The notes: generated by a model not told the origin, from the letters alone. A stretch of 64,000 bases of DNA from Taxillus chinensis (GCA_023512835.1 CM042088.1:43106771-43170770); one strand, 5' to 3'. Shown: positions 23,901-37,017, numbered from the stretch's first letter. Numbers and translations are program-made.

Positions 23901-26900
23901 GGTGCAGTAAAGATTATGTTCTTTCTATTTTGGCCACTCCCCTAATCACTTCTGGTTTCATTATGGTTGCGAATATGAGCAAAGCCAAGTGCATGTAGAA
24001 GATGGATAAAGGCTTTCAGTTTTGGAAGGGATCAAGCATGCAAACCTAATGAGAAATTGACAGTGTGTGTGTGTGAAAGAGGGAGGAGATAAGAGAGGGG
24101 AGCCAACAAGTGCTTAGTGGTCTCTTGTCCCTGAGTGACGGATTCATGCCTTTTGTCCATGGTGACCTAAAATATGTTATCCAAGTAGACATCTGCTATC
24201 ATTCTTTAGCTTTATGATCTATAGGTAATAGGATAGTAGAAGAACTAATGAGAGTAATGAATTTTTAGGTTAGGACTAGTGCAGGTTAGTACTTGGTAGG
24301 ATTAAAAAAAATAGCATGTTAATATTTTTTAAAATATGGTTGCGACTAGTTTGAAGGATGACCATTGGCATAATGGTCACTGCCTCGTGACGTGAAAGTC
24401 ATGAGTTCAAGTCGTGAACAAATCTTTTGTAATTAAATTAATTGTGGGAAAGATTACGTATATATTGGCTTGTGTAGTTCGATTCCTTTTTCCATCATTC
24501 ACGAGAGCTTTATGCATTGGATTTACCTTTTAATTGCCATAAATTTGGAATAATTGAAAAAGCTAAAACAAAAAAACGAAAAAGATAATCTACCATATGT
24601 TTTTATACAAATAATATATACTTGGTCAAATATAATAGAAGATTTGTTTCCACCTACTTAAATTATATTCGTTAAGGACTCCTTGATTTAAGATACTAAA
24701 AGAAGTTACAATTAAAATATTGAATTCATAATTTTAAGGAGAAAATTTATATTTAGTTTAATAGTTAATTAATTTATATTGCATAAACTTACATCAATGT
24801 ATTAGCTTTTTGAATTCATAATTTTGTACTATTAAAAACATATAAAACAACATTCAGGAGGGTCAGTCCCTAATGTGCACCTGCTGCTCCTTCAAAGTGT
24901 TATCCCTTAATTTCTTTGTTCATGTGACGTGTGCTTGTTTGGGCCATAATTGTCTTCAAGCCCTAACCACTTATCCTCTTTCACAATTTCCATTCTGCTT
25001 GACCATATGCTGAACAGTTCTCAGTATTTCCACCAATGTTTGAGAGAAATGAATAAATCATGTTTACTTTGACCACTCACTATTTCTAAAGTTTACCGGA
25101 ATCAATTGTTAAACATTTTTTCAATGTTCACAGTAATTGTTTGCTACGCACCAACCTGCTACTTTTACTATTTTGCATTTTCCCCCTTACAGTTTAGTTG
25201 CTTCTCATCTAAATTGTCAATTACATGATTGGGATTAAGATTATGCCTGCATTCAGAAGCCTTATACATATGATTTTAATATGGCACCTTATATGTGGCC
25301 CGCTGTTGGGGGTTCATGGTGCAAATTGCTTATACACAAAAAATATTTTGTTGCTGTCGTCGTCCATGTTATTTACTTACAGTTATTATTATTATTATTT
25401 TTTTGGAAAAAATGAGTGGCATTTAACACATCAATGTTTCTCAGTTTATGCAATCTATGTCGTTACTTAAATTGGTCTGCTTTAAGTCATTAGTTGTTGA
25501 TGCGTACACTGTTTCTTAATATACTTGAGGCTAAAATGATTCTCAAATATGTATTTACATAATAATTTCCCTGTTTTATAATACCAGAGGTGTGTCATTA
25601 TTTGTTGAGAATAAAACCATTTATTGATATATTTGTGGCTAAATTTATTCTCAATATATTTAAGTAATATTTTTTTTTTACAGAACAAGAGGTGGGTGTT
25701 TTGCAAACTCGCTACTTCGAACTTAGTGAATTGGTGCTAGAAGACCTTGTTTGGGTAGACGAGGTCAATGGTCTGCAAAATGCAACAAGCCAGATTGAAG
25801 AATGTAAAGTTATTGGTATTGATTGTGAATGGAAGCCCAATTATCAAAAAGGCAGCAAACCTAACAAGGTAGGCGTGGATGGATTTGTTGTCTACTTTGA
25901 GGGAAACTTGGCTTTCACGATACTCAGTTGAAGTGCTTTATTATTATTAATATATTTTTATACAAGTGTTTGTACTAAGTTTTGAATGGATATATTATAG
26001 GCGTTGAAAAGATAATCTTGTATCCCATTTTCCATTTCGGGCATGTTGATTCTGGCAGTAAGATTGCGCAGAAATAGTCGGTCCTCATTTTTTCCATGTG
26101 TTGAGTGTGAAATGCTAAAAAGGCAATGGTCCAATGGACTAGTGCATTTATACTTCAAAGGTTGAAACAACTTTATTTTTTACCAAGTTTTTTTCAGTAT
26201 GAGGTCTGCATATTCAAGTTGTGCCAAGCTTGTTTTTTCTTCGGTATTAGTAAAAAAGTTTAGATGATAGAACAATCCTCCTTAATATATTTTTTGCCCT
26301 CACAGGCTCATGCATGAGCAGTAAGCTTGGGGAACCAATTTAAGACTGCTGTCTTTTAGTTGAAATGCCTATGCCTCTCTTTTATTGCACTATAGTCTTT
26401 GAGTGGCTTCTTTCAGTAAAGATAACTGTGAGCTTATGAACATTCCGTATGTTTAATGATTTTTGTTTTTCACAAAATTTACTTTTCCTTTTATTTACAG
26501 GTTTCCATCATGCAAATTGCTTCTGAGAAGACAGTTTATGTGTTTGACTTAATAAAATTATATGAGGACGTGCCTCGAGTATTAGACAAACGCCTACAGC
26601 GCATATTGCATTCACCTCGAATTTTGAAGTTAGGTAAGAAGCATTCCCTTGATGTAGGGGATGTGATATCTTCAGTGGAAGTCTCTGGCTAATCAAGGGA
26701 GAAGGATTTTTTGTTGTTGTTGTTGGTGGTGGTGGTGTTGTTGTTTTTGTTAACCAGTCTAAATGTCACTCAGCAAGCAACAATTGCTGGGCACTTCTTT
26801 CAGTAATTTTCTATATAATTTGATTATCCAAATCTGTGTTTTGTTTTTTTTCCAAGTAGGTCAGAGATGATTTTATGTTTGGTACTGTTATTATCAGGAT

Positions 26901-28107
26901 CATCTCTAGAATATCCCATGAGTTTGCTAGCATAATTTTCTCCTTGTGCTGTAACCGACTGCTATTGTGTGCAATGCAGGTTATAATTTTCAGTGTGATA
27001 TACAGCAACTGGCCTATTCATATGATGAGTTGGACTGCTTTAAGCACTTTGAAATGCTACTTGACATTCAAAATGTGTTCAAAGAACCCCGGGGAGGTCT
27101 ATCTGGGCTTGCACAGGTATTTTAAACAATAAAAATTGCCTTCACCAACGGATCCTACAGTGTCCCTTTCCACATGTTCATTGAAAATTTCAGGTGATTG
27201 TTATGCAATCACCTGAAAATTTTGTTCCAATAAATGTTACCATCCTCTTTACTGCTATTACTCAGAAAATACTTGGAGCTGGTTTGAATAAGACAAGGCG
27301 GAACTGCAATTGGGAGGAACGGCCTTTGAGTCGGAATCAGGTGTGGTCTTTAGGGATGTTTGCTTCAAATTTTATTTGGAACCATAATTTTTACCATGAT
27401 TATGAATAGTAACAACTTTTCATGCTTTCTTTTATTAGAGGTAGGATTTCCCTTTTCAGTGCTTGAACTATTTTGTTCACATGGATATGTTTCTTCAAAC
27501 ATCCCATGGTATCCACAGCTAGATTGACTAAGCTTTAAGTGTTTGACTATATTAATAAAAGCTAGAAAGGATCTGGAAAACAAGTTGGTTTTCATAATAT
27601 TTTGGGGGATCCTGCAATTGAAATGCGCCATATGCTTATGAGTCTCCCTTAACTTTAGCAATTCCGTGATTTTGAAAATTGTACCTATAAATAGAAATTC
27701 TCTAGTTTCATCCTGAGTTTCCTTAAGTAGTTTGAAATGAGAAACTTATGAAAGCAATTTGACACCATTGTGCAGCTTGAATATGCTGCCCTTGATGCTG
27801 CTGTATTGATCCATATATTCAGTCATGTCCGGGGCTATAGGCAGCCTACTGCTTCTTCCGAGGGCCATAAGAAAATTGAATGGAAGTCTCATATTGTAAG
27901 TACAAGGAAACCCAAAAGTGGCATACCTTCCCAAGGTAAAAATAAACTCTTTTTCTAATTTGCTTTCCCCCATCGGGCTTATTTACAGATTTATCGCATG
28001 GATGGGCCGAACAAGAAGACTGTGACAAAGTAAAAAGGTGGCTAACAAGCAACCCCAGTTTACCCATGGTTGGAATTTTCTTTCCTCCATTGCACCTTGG
28101 CTTTTAA
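20987..28107 (+). CDS. Mut-7-like DEDDy 3'-5' exonuclease, 603 aa
   Basis: Ten exons: 20987-21134, 21606-22287, 22408-22492, 23814-23901, 25684-25868, 26501-26633, 26980-27116, 27266-27340, 27776-27935 and 27989-28107. Phases agree throughout and the sum is 604 codons. Residues 1-330 form an all-helical N-terminal region (for example SIRRLLKLGTTPVDSLESKQ). The exonuclease domain follows with all five DEDDy residues: D381 and E383 in GIDCEW, D447 in YNFQCDIQQL, and Y514 and D518 in YAALDAAVL. This is the arrangement of Mut-7/WRN-type exonucleases, which trim RNA or DNA ends; the closest Arabidopsis match I know is AT5G24340. The ATG begins immediately after an acceptor (ccgttcag), so an untranslated first exon and a 5' UTR intron are inferred. 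The C-terminus has an alternative splice option (see findings). Confidence 0.9.
24353..24532 (+). mobile_element. tRNA-derived SINE remnant in intron 4 of the exonuclease gene
   Basis: An A-box-like ttggcataatgg (24365-24376) and a B-box gttcaagtc (24405-24413) have the spacing of a tRNA-derived Pol III promoter. The 3' part (attacgtatat, then cacgagagctttatgcattg, ending in tacctttt) corresponds to the conserved tail of a widespread plant SINE type whose consensus reads roughly gcgggagcttngtgcaccgg. The copy is diverged and no clear target duplication was found. Confidence 0.7.
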
Positions 28108-31100
28108 TTTATGTAAATATGTTCTACATTTCGATTAGAAGGGGCTGGAATATCAAAACATTCCGTAACTTTTGCTCTCTGAACCCTCCAAAGCTAGGAG
28201 TTGATTATTTTGGCCCATTTTGGTATTGCTGTTTATGTTTTTTTTAGAAGCATAACCAGTAAAATTGTGTTTTTTGCTTATTGAATTTAAAAAATTAAAC
28301 AGTTATCAGAAAAAAAAAAAGGTTTCTGTGTTTGAATACAGGTAACAAACACATCTTAAGATTTTATAATCTTTTAGCTTTTATTGTGTGGCTTGTTGTG
28401 TTGTCCTTAAAAGGTTCGCCTAAGAATACCTACTAGGATAATAACTGATCAATCAGCATCCCTAAACTGAGTTTCCAAATATAAAACCTAGTTTTGCTTT
28501 TACTGGTAAGCTACCTAGTGCACATTAGCGTTGCTATATAAGTACATTATCATTGAGGCAAACTGAAAATCGCCGGAACATTTCCCTTTTTCTTTTTCAC
28601 CCCCCACATCACTACCCACTGTTAGTGATGTTATTTGTTGCGGTGGGAACTAACTCCGGTGCTCGGTTGTCTCCTCTTTCCACTGGAATGCATTCATGCT
28701 TAAGAAAATATTAATATATTACTTTAGAATTTTCCCCTTACAGTGTATCAATTATTTCCCAAAAATCGATTGTACACCAAACTAGTGGGAGTGGCTACAT
28801 TTCTCGGTGACGATAAAGTAGGCATGAAAAAAGAAATAATAATAATAATAGAAGGGTGGTGAATGCTAAAAAAAAGGAATGGACACAAACTTTTACCCCG
28901 TGCTTGGTTGCTGAGGAAAAAGCATGGCATATGAAAAAGCTATTGAAAAAAATATTTCTTGTGCTTTGATGGGATAGAAAATCAACAGGAGTTAAGAAAA
29001 ATGGCGTTGGTAAGTGTGATAAATTTTTCTTAGCTCAACGTGAGGAGAAGCTATAGAAAGCTATAAGAAGTGAACAATATAAACACAATTGTAATTTTAT
29101 CCTTAAAAATAGCAAATAATTTGTGCAATGAAAAGACAAAATGATAAAATTAATAATTAATATATATATTTATTTGTTTTATACTTTTTTTCTATTCTAA
29201 TCAATCAACCCATGAAAAAATCAAATTTCATCTAATTTCTTTTCACCCTCCTTCCTTTCCACTCTTTTTTCACTTGTTTTTTTTTTCATATATTTTTCAA
29301 ACTTACCTAACAGACGGTTAGATCAGAATTATGAATGTGACATTTTCACCGGCTCAAAACAAAATAATTACAAAGATAATGTGAATCACGCCGAATCTCA
29401 CCCCCTTGGTAAATACAAATTTCACATGGCTGTGTAGTCTTTTATTTGATGTTTTTGTGTCGGGTTCAAGCCAAATGGGTGTCTGAAAGGAGAGAGAAGA
29501 AGCGTGAGAGAAGCTTTTATGGGGGTTTGGGAAGCGTATATGATACAAAAGAAAAAAAACAGAGGGTCCTCCTGAATCCACACCAGATGTATCTTTATCC
29601 CCCCCCCCCCCCCCCCCTCGTGGGAGGGTACTAATTAACATAAAGAAAAACACCCCGGCATCGCTCTTTGCCTCTTTCTTATGTGCTGCTCCTCGCGACC
29701 ACATATCCTCCATACTTTGTTCTTCTGCCCCATTCAGCAACCCAACTGGGTGTGTAAAATACATCTTCCAATAAGGAGTGTGGACTCTTTATGGAGGGAG
29801 GAAGCTCTAGACGCGCAGAAGGAATTAGCAGGATTAAAATAGAGAGAGAGAGAGATTATTTATTTATTTATTTATTTTCTGAGCTAGGCAATACAAGGAG
29901 TCATAACTTGGAGAAATAATGTTAAGACCTTTAATTGACATTGATAATTTTGTTATGTTTTTTTAGCCATTATTGCAAATATCCACAGTTTCTATTGGGC
30001 GGCTACGTAGTACATACCCGCAAATGCACCAAATTGTTCAGAAGAATAGGCTTGGAAAGTATCCACATTAAATGGCAACAAACAAATGAAGTGGACCCAT
30101 TAGTACATACCCCTGCCCATGCTTGGCACCGTAGAAATACGAATTAATGTGGTATTGCATATACTTTGGTACCAACCCCTCCAAGGTAAGGTTTGAGATT
30201 CTTGAAAAGGATAATTTTGAAAATGAGGGGTATAATGATGACCAATGTGATGTATGACATTTTCTGAATTAAGAAGTTAATATGAGGAGTTGAGTTCCTA
30301 CCTTAAGATAGGATAACACTAGATAAAAAAATAATAAATAATATATCTTACGATTTAATTTAATACAATCATAGCAAACATAGAAGTGGACCCATTATTT
30401 TATTAATAACTTTTTGGACTTTGAAGTGATTTGATTCTTGTATGATCTAAACATCCATTAGACAATATTCTTACAAAAGCTATATCAATAGTTTTTCATT
30501 CCTCACTCAACAAGTTAAACGATCATGAGATTTATATACCAACTTAAGAGAAAATGTGAGAATGAGTGGTGCATTATGTTATGTTTTATAATTAGTACAT
30601 TAAATATTATAAATTAGCCATATCTTGTGATTTCTAATCAGCAAGGTTTGTTTTTGTTTTCTTGTTGTGCCCATCTCTAAATATAGATACCTATGTAAAA
30701 AAGAAAAGAGTAAGAATATATAAATAAATTTTAACATTATTTTTTCACACTTAAAATTCTCCCCATGGATGTGAATGATAGTAGAAGTAGTATAATATGT
30801 ACAAAATCAATCTAAACAACAGTTGCTTGTCAATTTCTCTCCTATGATCTCTCATTTCTTCTTTTTATCTTTGACAAGTAATGAAGGAAAATGGAAAATT
30901 TTGTAAGATTAAAGATGAACTTTTTGGCGATAATATCATTGGTTCTAAAAACAAAAAAAAAACAAAAAAAAAATAAAAAAACAAAAGTAGCTCGTTTAAC
31001 ATTTACAAATCATATTGAGTGAGGACTAATGAACTTTTCTTAATTTGTACCCAAACCTATATGAATTGATGGATTCATATATGACTGCGAGCAACAAAAT

Positions 31101-32858
31101 TTCAAAACAAAGTTCACACGATTTTTCATATAAAAAAAAGATAAAAAAGAGTTTGTTATTTCATTTTATTTTTTTATTATGGTTGTTTATAGCATCTGAA
31201 GTATTCAAAACATATCATCAATGCACATGCAAGAAATACTGTACCAACAATGCATAATAATTGCATATAAGCACTAGTATCAGATTTTCAATAAAAAATA
31301 TTTTTTTTATTTACGAAAAAAATTAATAAGTCATGAAATTATTCAGATCTTATATTTAACTTTCTCTATAAAATTTGTATAATATTTTTTAATATATTAT
31401 AAAATATTATTTACTTCATATTATTATTAAATTATATATAAAAAATTTCTCTCACTTTTCTATTTTACGTTTTTCATAATTTTCAATTTTATTGCATATT
31501 AAATTATAAAAAAAAGTATTATTAAATAAAAAATTATTAAATACTATATATTTGAATGATATAAAGATTAAAAATTGATTAAGAGAATCTATTGAGGTAT
31601 ATATTTGTATAGAAAAGTAAAAAGTAATTTAAAATATAAAATTAAAATACATAAAAATATCTATAATTGCCTTAAAAATAAAATTATTTCTTTTTTTGTG
31701 AAATTTATGTTTACTATATTACAACACCGGTCCCGCCCAAACACACCAAAAAAATGCACATCCAAAGTGTATTAAGAGGTTTGTATAGCTTAAACACAAA
31801 GTATGCCACTTCAAAAGTAAGCCAACTAAGTTTGCCATACCTTAAAGGCCCAGATTTCAATGGCAGGGTGCAAGCATTAGGGGTTTTTCAAAAACAAAAA
31901 CAAAACAGAAAGAAAGGACAAGAGAAGAAGAAGAAGAAGAGAAAAAAGTTCCAACACGAGGACATCATTAGTTTTGCAAGCTTCATACTGGTGTCGCTGT
32001 TTAAAATCATTGTGTCTTTATGCATGCATGTCTTACCTCATGTTCATAATACACTCAATTATTATAGTTATTTGATTGTAATAATAATAATATTGAAAAT
32101 CTCTGGCCGGACATTGTAGAATAATGAATTTCACTTTTACTGATTTGGTTGACTTTGATTGTTTGAATAGCATGTTCAATATATTTTGACAAACTGACGA
32201 TAAAAGACTTAATTATTGGCATCACATATAACAAATTTAAATTTTCATCTAAATTCTATTAATTAATGCAAATTTATTGAAACTTTGACATAAATGACAA
32301 TTTTAACTTTTCGGCCATTATTTCAGTCAAATATTTCGGAAAGAGAGATTGCTTATGATTTCAACTATATATAGCATCATAAACTAGTTATGTCGCCATT
32401 ATAATTATCGTGTTTGTTGGGGTGTTAATGTCCGGGCTTTTTTTCGTGCTTCTGCTGCTGGACTGCAGGACCCATGATCATTCTCTCGTGTGGTAATGCA
32501 TGTGTTTTTTCACGCTAAAATGAAATGACATAATCATGATACGAAGCCCCAAATTTAGAAACTATTTTGGTTTATCATCAACTTATTATTATATAAACAC
32601 ATTATCGAATCGCATTGCTCAACTACCCTTTCTTTGTTCTTAATTAACCTCCTCTTATAGTTCAAATTATTTAATTACATCTATTGAAAAATGTGCAACT
32701 CCCAGCAAATAATTTAATTAGGAGTTCATGACAAACTTGTTAGATAGGTAATAACTATTTTCGTGGATTGATGACTTGATGGAATTTTTCATACTATTAA
32801 GGGCATAATGTCACTATGTATTAAGGAAAAAAACAACAATATATCTCTCTCTATATAT
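28108..32858. other. 3' UTR of the exonuclease gene, then gene-poor intergenic sequence
   Basis: No further gene is supported. A run of 19 C occurs at 29599-29617 and a (TTTA)n tract near 29856-29878. A GAA/AAG-rich patch lies near 31920-31945. Open frames here (for example 29354-29764 minus and 31754-32119 plus) contain low-complexity runs and match no family I know. Confidence 0.45.
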
Positions 32859-33053
32859 AGATATAAAAGCAATTGCCTTTGAGGCGTTGCCGGTTGATAC
32901 GACTTAGTCCCTGTCCTAGGGTGGTAATTCAAGTCCCTTGCCATCTGTGATTGACTTTTGTTGACTAATGGCATGGGGGCACATTAGCCTGGTATATGGA
33001 AGCATCCAGCTTTGAGGAGTCCAGGCTTTGGTGTCCCAAGATATAAAAGCAAT
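32859..33053. mobile_element. SINE-like insertion with perfect 15-bp target-site duplication
   Basis: The 165-bp insert 32874-33038 is flanked by identical copies of agatataaaagcaat (32859-32873 and 33039-33053). The insert holds a near-match B-box attcaagtc at 32927-32935, and its base composition is unlike the AT-rich surroundings. It ends ctttggtgtccca. Length, TSD length and the B-box fit a plant SINE, with the body on the plus strand. The A-box region (ttgatacgacttag) is a weaker match, and the family was not identified. Confidence 0.85.
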
Positions 33054-34250
33054 ACAGAAACTATTTTTAGCTTACAAATGAAATATAAATATATTATGAG
33101 AGAACGAAATCAATATCATTTTTAGTAGGTCAACAATATATTTATTTGTTTATTTATTTTTATCAAATGCGCTAGTTAGATGGGCAAGAGACTTGTAATA
33201 ATATTTTTGTTACTCTATCCCCAAAATACACAACAAGAAATAATGGTCTAGGCAATAGTCTTATATTAATATATGTATATATAATAAAGCCACCCTATAA
33301 TTGATATATCCTCATTTCATTTCTTAATTAGTATTTACATTGCCCATCATTGTTATACTTTGATGTAAGTAGGTTTAACTATAAAATTATTATTTCTTCG
33401 ATAGTTTTAAGACTTTTATCATTTGAGTTTAAGTCAGATTATCCAGCATTTTTAATCGGGTTTAACTCTGATTTAATGGTCTAAAAATATAATATGTAGA
33501 GCCAGATAAAAAAAATAAAGGAAAGCGAGGAAAAAATTTAAATATTTTTTAATTAGGTATCATAAAAAAATAATTTGCATTTGATGATAAAAAACAACTG
33601 AAATATGCTTTAAAAATAACTATTTATTTAAATAATTTGAATAAAATATTATTATTTTATTCAAAAAAACATGTGTATCCGGTCGAATTATATTTTTGAA
33701 AATAAATTTCCATTTTGAATCTTACCTAATAAAAAACGAGCCATTAGTCTCTTTTGTTGCCTGTTTTCAAATTTGTTTTCACAAACAAAATCTAACCGAT
33801 AAATCTTGTTGGATACAACTATTTTATGAATAAAGTGTTTGTTTTTGAAAGTCTTTTAGATATGTTTTTAAACATCTAATTACTTTTCATGCGATACTCA
33901 ATTTATTTATTTTCTCTTTTTCGTAATTTACTCTATCAATTTAATTTAATTAGGTGAGACTTGATTTTAAAAAACTTATTATTTTAAAAACATATTCAAT
34001 CTCATAACATTTTTAAAAAAATCATAATAAAATTTTAAATCTACTAAAATAAAAAATTATGAAACTAAAACATAAATCTCGTAATCCAATATAAAACACC
34101 CCAATAAATTTACATACCGACGGTGGAGAGAGTCAGGAGGCGGTTAAGCTAAAAGTTAGGCGACAGAATTAATTGTCATCAATAAATAAAATAAAAATGG
34201 AAAGGGTTCTAATACAAAGAAGAAGAAGAAGAAGCATATCAATAATCAAT
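33054..34250. other. AT-rich intergenic sequence upstream of the DUF1645 gene
   Basis: No gene or structured element is recognised. Composition is strongly AT-rich until about 34100. A short (GAA)n run at about 34218-34236 and the following 300 bases are probably promoter and 5' UTR of the next gene. Confidence 0.4.
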
Positions 34251-34537
34251 TATGAGATTGAGATGATTGTACGGTGTCAACACGGTTCCAAGGCCGAAGG
34301 ACACTGGTCAATGGCAGAGCCGATATAAAAACCCTACAACATGCGCGATGGCAAAACATATATAAAACACTGCTACACTCACCCCGACAAACACCAATCC
34401 CGCACATCATATCCGAGGTTTTGTTTTTGCTTTTGTTTTTTTGTTTTTTGGGCCCCCATTCCGTCCGTACGTCCTCTTCTCCTCCCCGCAACAACTCTCT
34501 CCGTCTCCAGCAAACGACACCATCGCCATCAACGTAC

Positions 34538-35585
34538 ATGGAGTTACAACCAGGCCTTCAGAGCCCCAGCAATGGCGAAGCCGAGAACCCCCGCGATCAG
34601 TCCCCACAAGAAATCAGCAGCTCCTGCTCCACGCCTTTCGTCAGCGCCCCCTCTAGCCCCGGCGGTATCTCCGTCCCTGCCGCCTTCTTCCACAGCGCTC
34701 TGGAGCCGCCCTCGCCTTCTCCTTCTCCGACCACGATCTCCGTCTCCGGCGACTCCTTCGAGTTCGAGTTCTCGGCGCGGCTGCCAGCCATCCCTCCCGG
34801 CGGTGTCGGATCCATGTCCTCCGCGGACGAGCTGTTCCTCAACGGCCAGATCCGTCCGATGAAGGTCGGGATCGAGACCCGCCTGCAGATGCCGGAGGCC
34901 CCGCTAACCAATGAAGAAGATGGAATCGACACATCCGATGAGGTCGCGAGAGGGAGGGAACAGAGGGTGAGACCCTGCAGGTCGCCGCAGAGAAGGACCC
35001 GATCTATGTCAACTACTAGGGTACCGGTTGTTGATGAAGAAGAAGAAGAAGAAGAAGAAGAAGAAGACAACAGCTCCAACGTTGTCGTCGTCGTCATTGC
35101 CCATGGATACCAGTACTGATCCGCCCATGCCTACGTCATCTTCGAGGTCATCTTCCGCGGGGAGGAGCTCCAATCGGTGGGTCTTCTTGAAGGACTTCCT
35201 GTACCGCAGCAAGAGCGAGGGTCGCAGAAGCATAAGCGGCGGCGGGGCCGGGAAGTACTTGTGGCCGTCAATGACCGCTTCTCCGGCAAAGGGGTCAAAG
35301 AAGGAGGCGTCCGGAAACGGGAAGAGGAATGCAAAGAAGGCGGCATCCGTAAAGATGGGGCCTGCCGGCGGCGGCGGAGGTGGAGGGGGAAAGCAGCGGC
35401 GGGTTCCGGCGCCGTCGGCCCATGAGATGCTGTACACGGCGAATAGGGCACAGGCGGAGGAGCTGAGAAAGAAGACGTTCTTGCCGTACAGGCAGGGGCT
35501 GCTGGGGTGCTTAGGCTTCAGCTCACGAAGCTATGGCGCCATTAATGGCTTTGCCAGAGCTCTCAACCCTGTTTCCTCCAGATGA
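34538..35585 (+). pseudogene. DUF1645-family gene with an internal frameshift
   Basis: Intronless plant DUF1645 gene in two frames. From the ATG at 34538 the first frame gives MELQPGLQSPSNGEAENP, FEFEFSAR, and the hallmark SADELFLNGQIRPMK, up to a GAT-(GAA)10-GAC run, and would stop at 35119. The remaining conserved half lies in the +1 frame: [19 protein letters not shown], then [34 protein letters not shown], and it ends at 35585 with the family's usual FARALNP-type C-terminus. The second frame is closed by a stop (tga at 35032-35034) just before the GAA run. The shift must therefore fall between about 35035 and 35119, most simply in the GAA microsatellite. All other parts look intact. Either a recent disabling indel or a sequencing/assembly error in the repeat would explain it. 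The protein's function is unknown; the family is stress-linked in some plants. Confidence 0.85.
35036..35067 (+). repeat. (GAA)10 microsatellite inside the DUF1645 coding region
   Basis: Ten uninterrupted GAA triplets encode a Glu run in the upstream frame and read as AAG (Lys) in the downstream frame. It coincides with the point where the conserved reading frame changes. Confidence 0.95.
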
Positions 35586-36480
35586 AGGTGAAGACTGCAA
35601 GACTGAAGAGGGGTCGAAAAGGGATTTTACTTTTTCAACCGTACGGCAGTATAGGTTTTATTATATTATTATTATTAACAATTCCAATTATTATTATTAT
35701 TATTTTTATGGACAGGGATTACAACACTTCACAGAATGATGGGATACTGGCTTGAGAATTAATTTTGTTGTTGTGCGGCAATTTTCATTTCGTTTTGTTT
35801 TGTTTGCAAGCAATGCTGTTCCTTTGGGTTTGGCATGTGTAATTAAACAGTGGAGTCACTTTCAATTCTTTGCCCATTTACACGTGGCATTTTCGCTACA
35901 ACCTTGGCTTGTATAACCCAAAGTACTGCTCCACCAAACCTTAAGCCTCCCCTCCACTGAGTTTGGATTCTCTGATAGTAGTTTTAATTTTGTTATTTTA
36001 TGGTGAAAAATAGCAAATTTATGTAATAGAAAAAATTTAAATTAATTTATTTTGATTTAGATCTTTAAAATTAATTTTACACAAAAATTAATCATAAAAT
36101 TACCGTAAAATTTTACTCATACATATTTTTTTTCAGAGTAAAATTTTACAGTTAATTTTTAAAATAAATATTCAAAATTAATCAAATTATTCCTCAGTAG
36201 TAATTACTTACTAGTAAATTTGAACTTTTCAATGCCATAATTCTAATCTCTATTAGAGTCTCTTTTTTTTTTTTAGCAACAACAATACACCAAATAAAAA
36301 TTTATTAATGTTCATAATTTTTAAAAACAATTCTATTATTAAAAAAAATACTCACACACATAATTCTTTAAAATCTGCACACTGTCATGATCACACCAAA
36401 TAAAAATTATTTTTAAATATTTTTATAAATAAAATAGTTTGAATAGTAGACAATGTGTAGGTGTGGTCGTATATATATAA
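35586..36480. other. 3' UTR of the DUF1645 gene and intergenic AT-rich sequence
   Basis: A (TTA)n-type tract near 35660-35705 lies just past the stop codon. The remainder is AT-rich with no recognisable element. Confidence 0.4.
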
Positions 36481-36484
36481 ATAT

Positions 36485-36785
36485 TTTGGTGCATGTTTTT
36501 GGTTTTTTGTTTCCAAAAACTGTAATTGAAAACATGTGTTTTCTGTCAAATTAAAAATGATTTTGTGTTTGGTGTGTGTTTTTACGGAATGTGTTTATTT
36601 TTAATGCCAGGGACATCGCAGCCGAGGGCACACGCGCAGGAGGCAACAGATAGAACAGAAAACACAAATTAGGAAACACAAAAAATATATTCTCATTTTT
36701 TTCAAAAATAAAGAAAAAAAAATTACTACCAAACAACTAAGAGCAGGTATTTTTTGCATTTAAATGCAGAAAACAGAAAACAAAT
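36485..36785. mobile_element. TIR-type element, copy 1 of a local pair
   Basis: The left arm (about 36490-36535, gtgcatgtttttggtttttt and on) and the right arm (about 36730-36790, tttaaatgcagaaaacagaa and on) are imperfect inverted repeats of A/T homopolymer-rich words. The interior has a short GC-rich patch near 36605-36650 (cagccgagggcacacgcgca). The left arm is closely similar to the inverted right arm of the element at 38055-38470. Boundaries are approximate and no target duplication was found. Confidence 0.5.
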
Positions 36786-37017
36786 GTGCAACTAAACATG
36801 AGAGTGCACCGTTCATTATTCGACAAGAGCAGAGACTCACGCAACGCAAGAGAGCAGAGTGAGAGACAAACGTATTATATTCCATTGTTCTTGAGCCGGC
36901 GAAAAGATGTGCAAATCGAAGGGAGAATGAGAAACTGGTCATCTTGCTTTTTAAAAAAGAAAAAAAAACACTTCGAAAATTTCACAAATGTACATATATA
37001 CTACATATAAATTAATT

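Noticed and set aside
29354..29764. 136-codon minus-strand open frame
   Set aside because: It contains a glycine run from a 19-C homopolymer and no recognisable domain; probably chance.
34597..35097. 166-codon minus-strand open frame with Thr/Ser runs
   Set aside because: It is the antisense shadow of the DUF1645 coding region and its GAA repeat.
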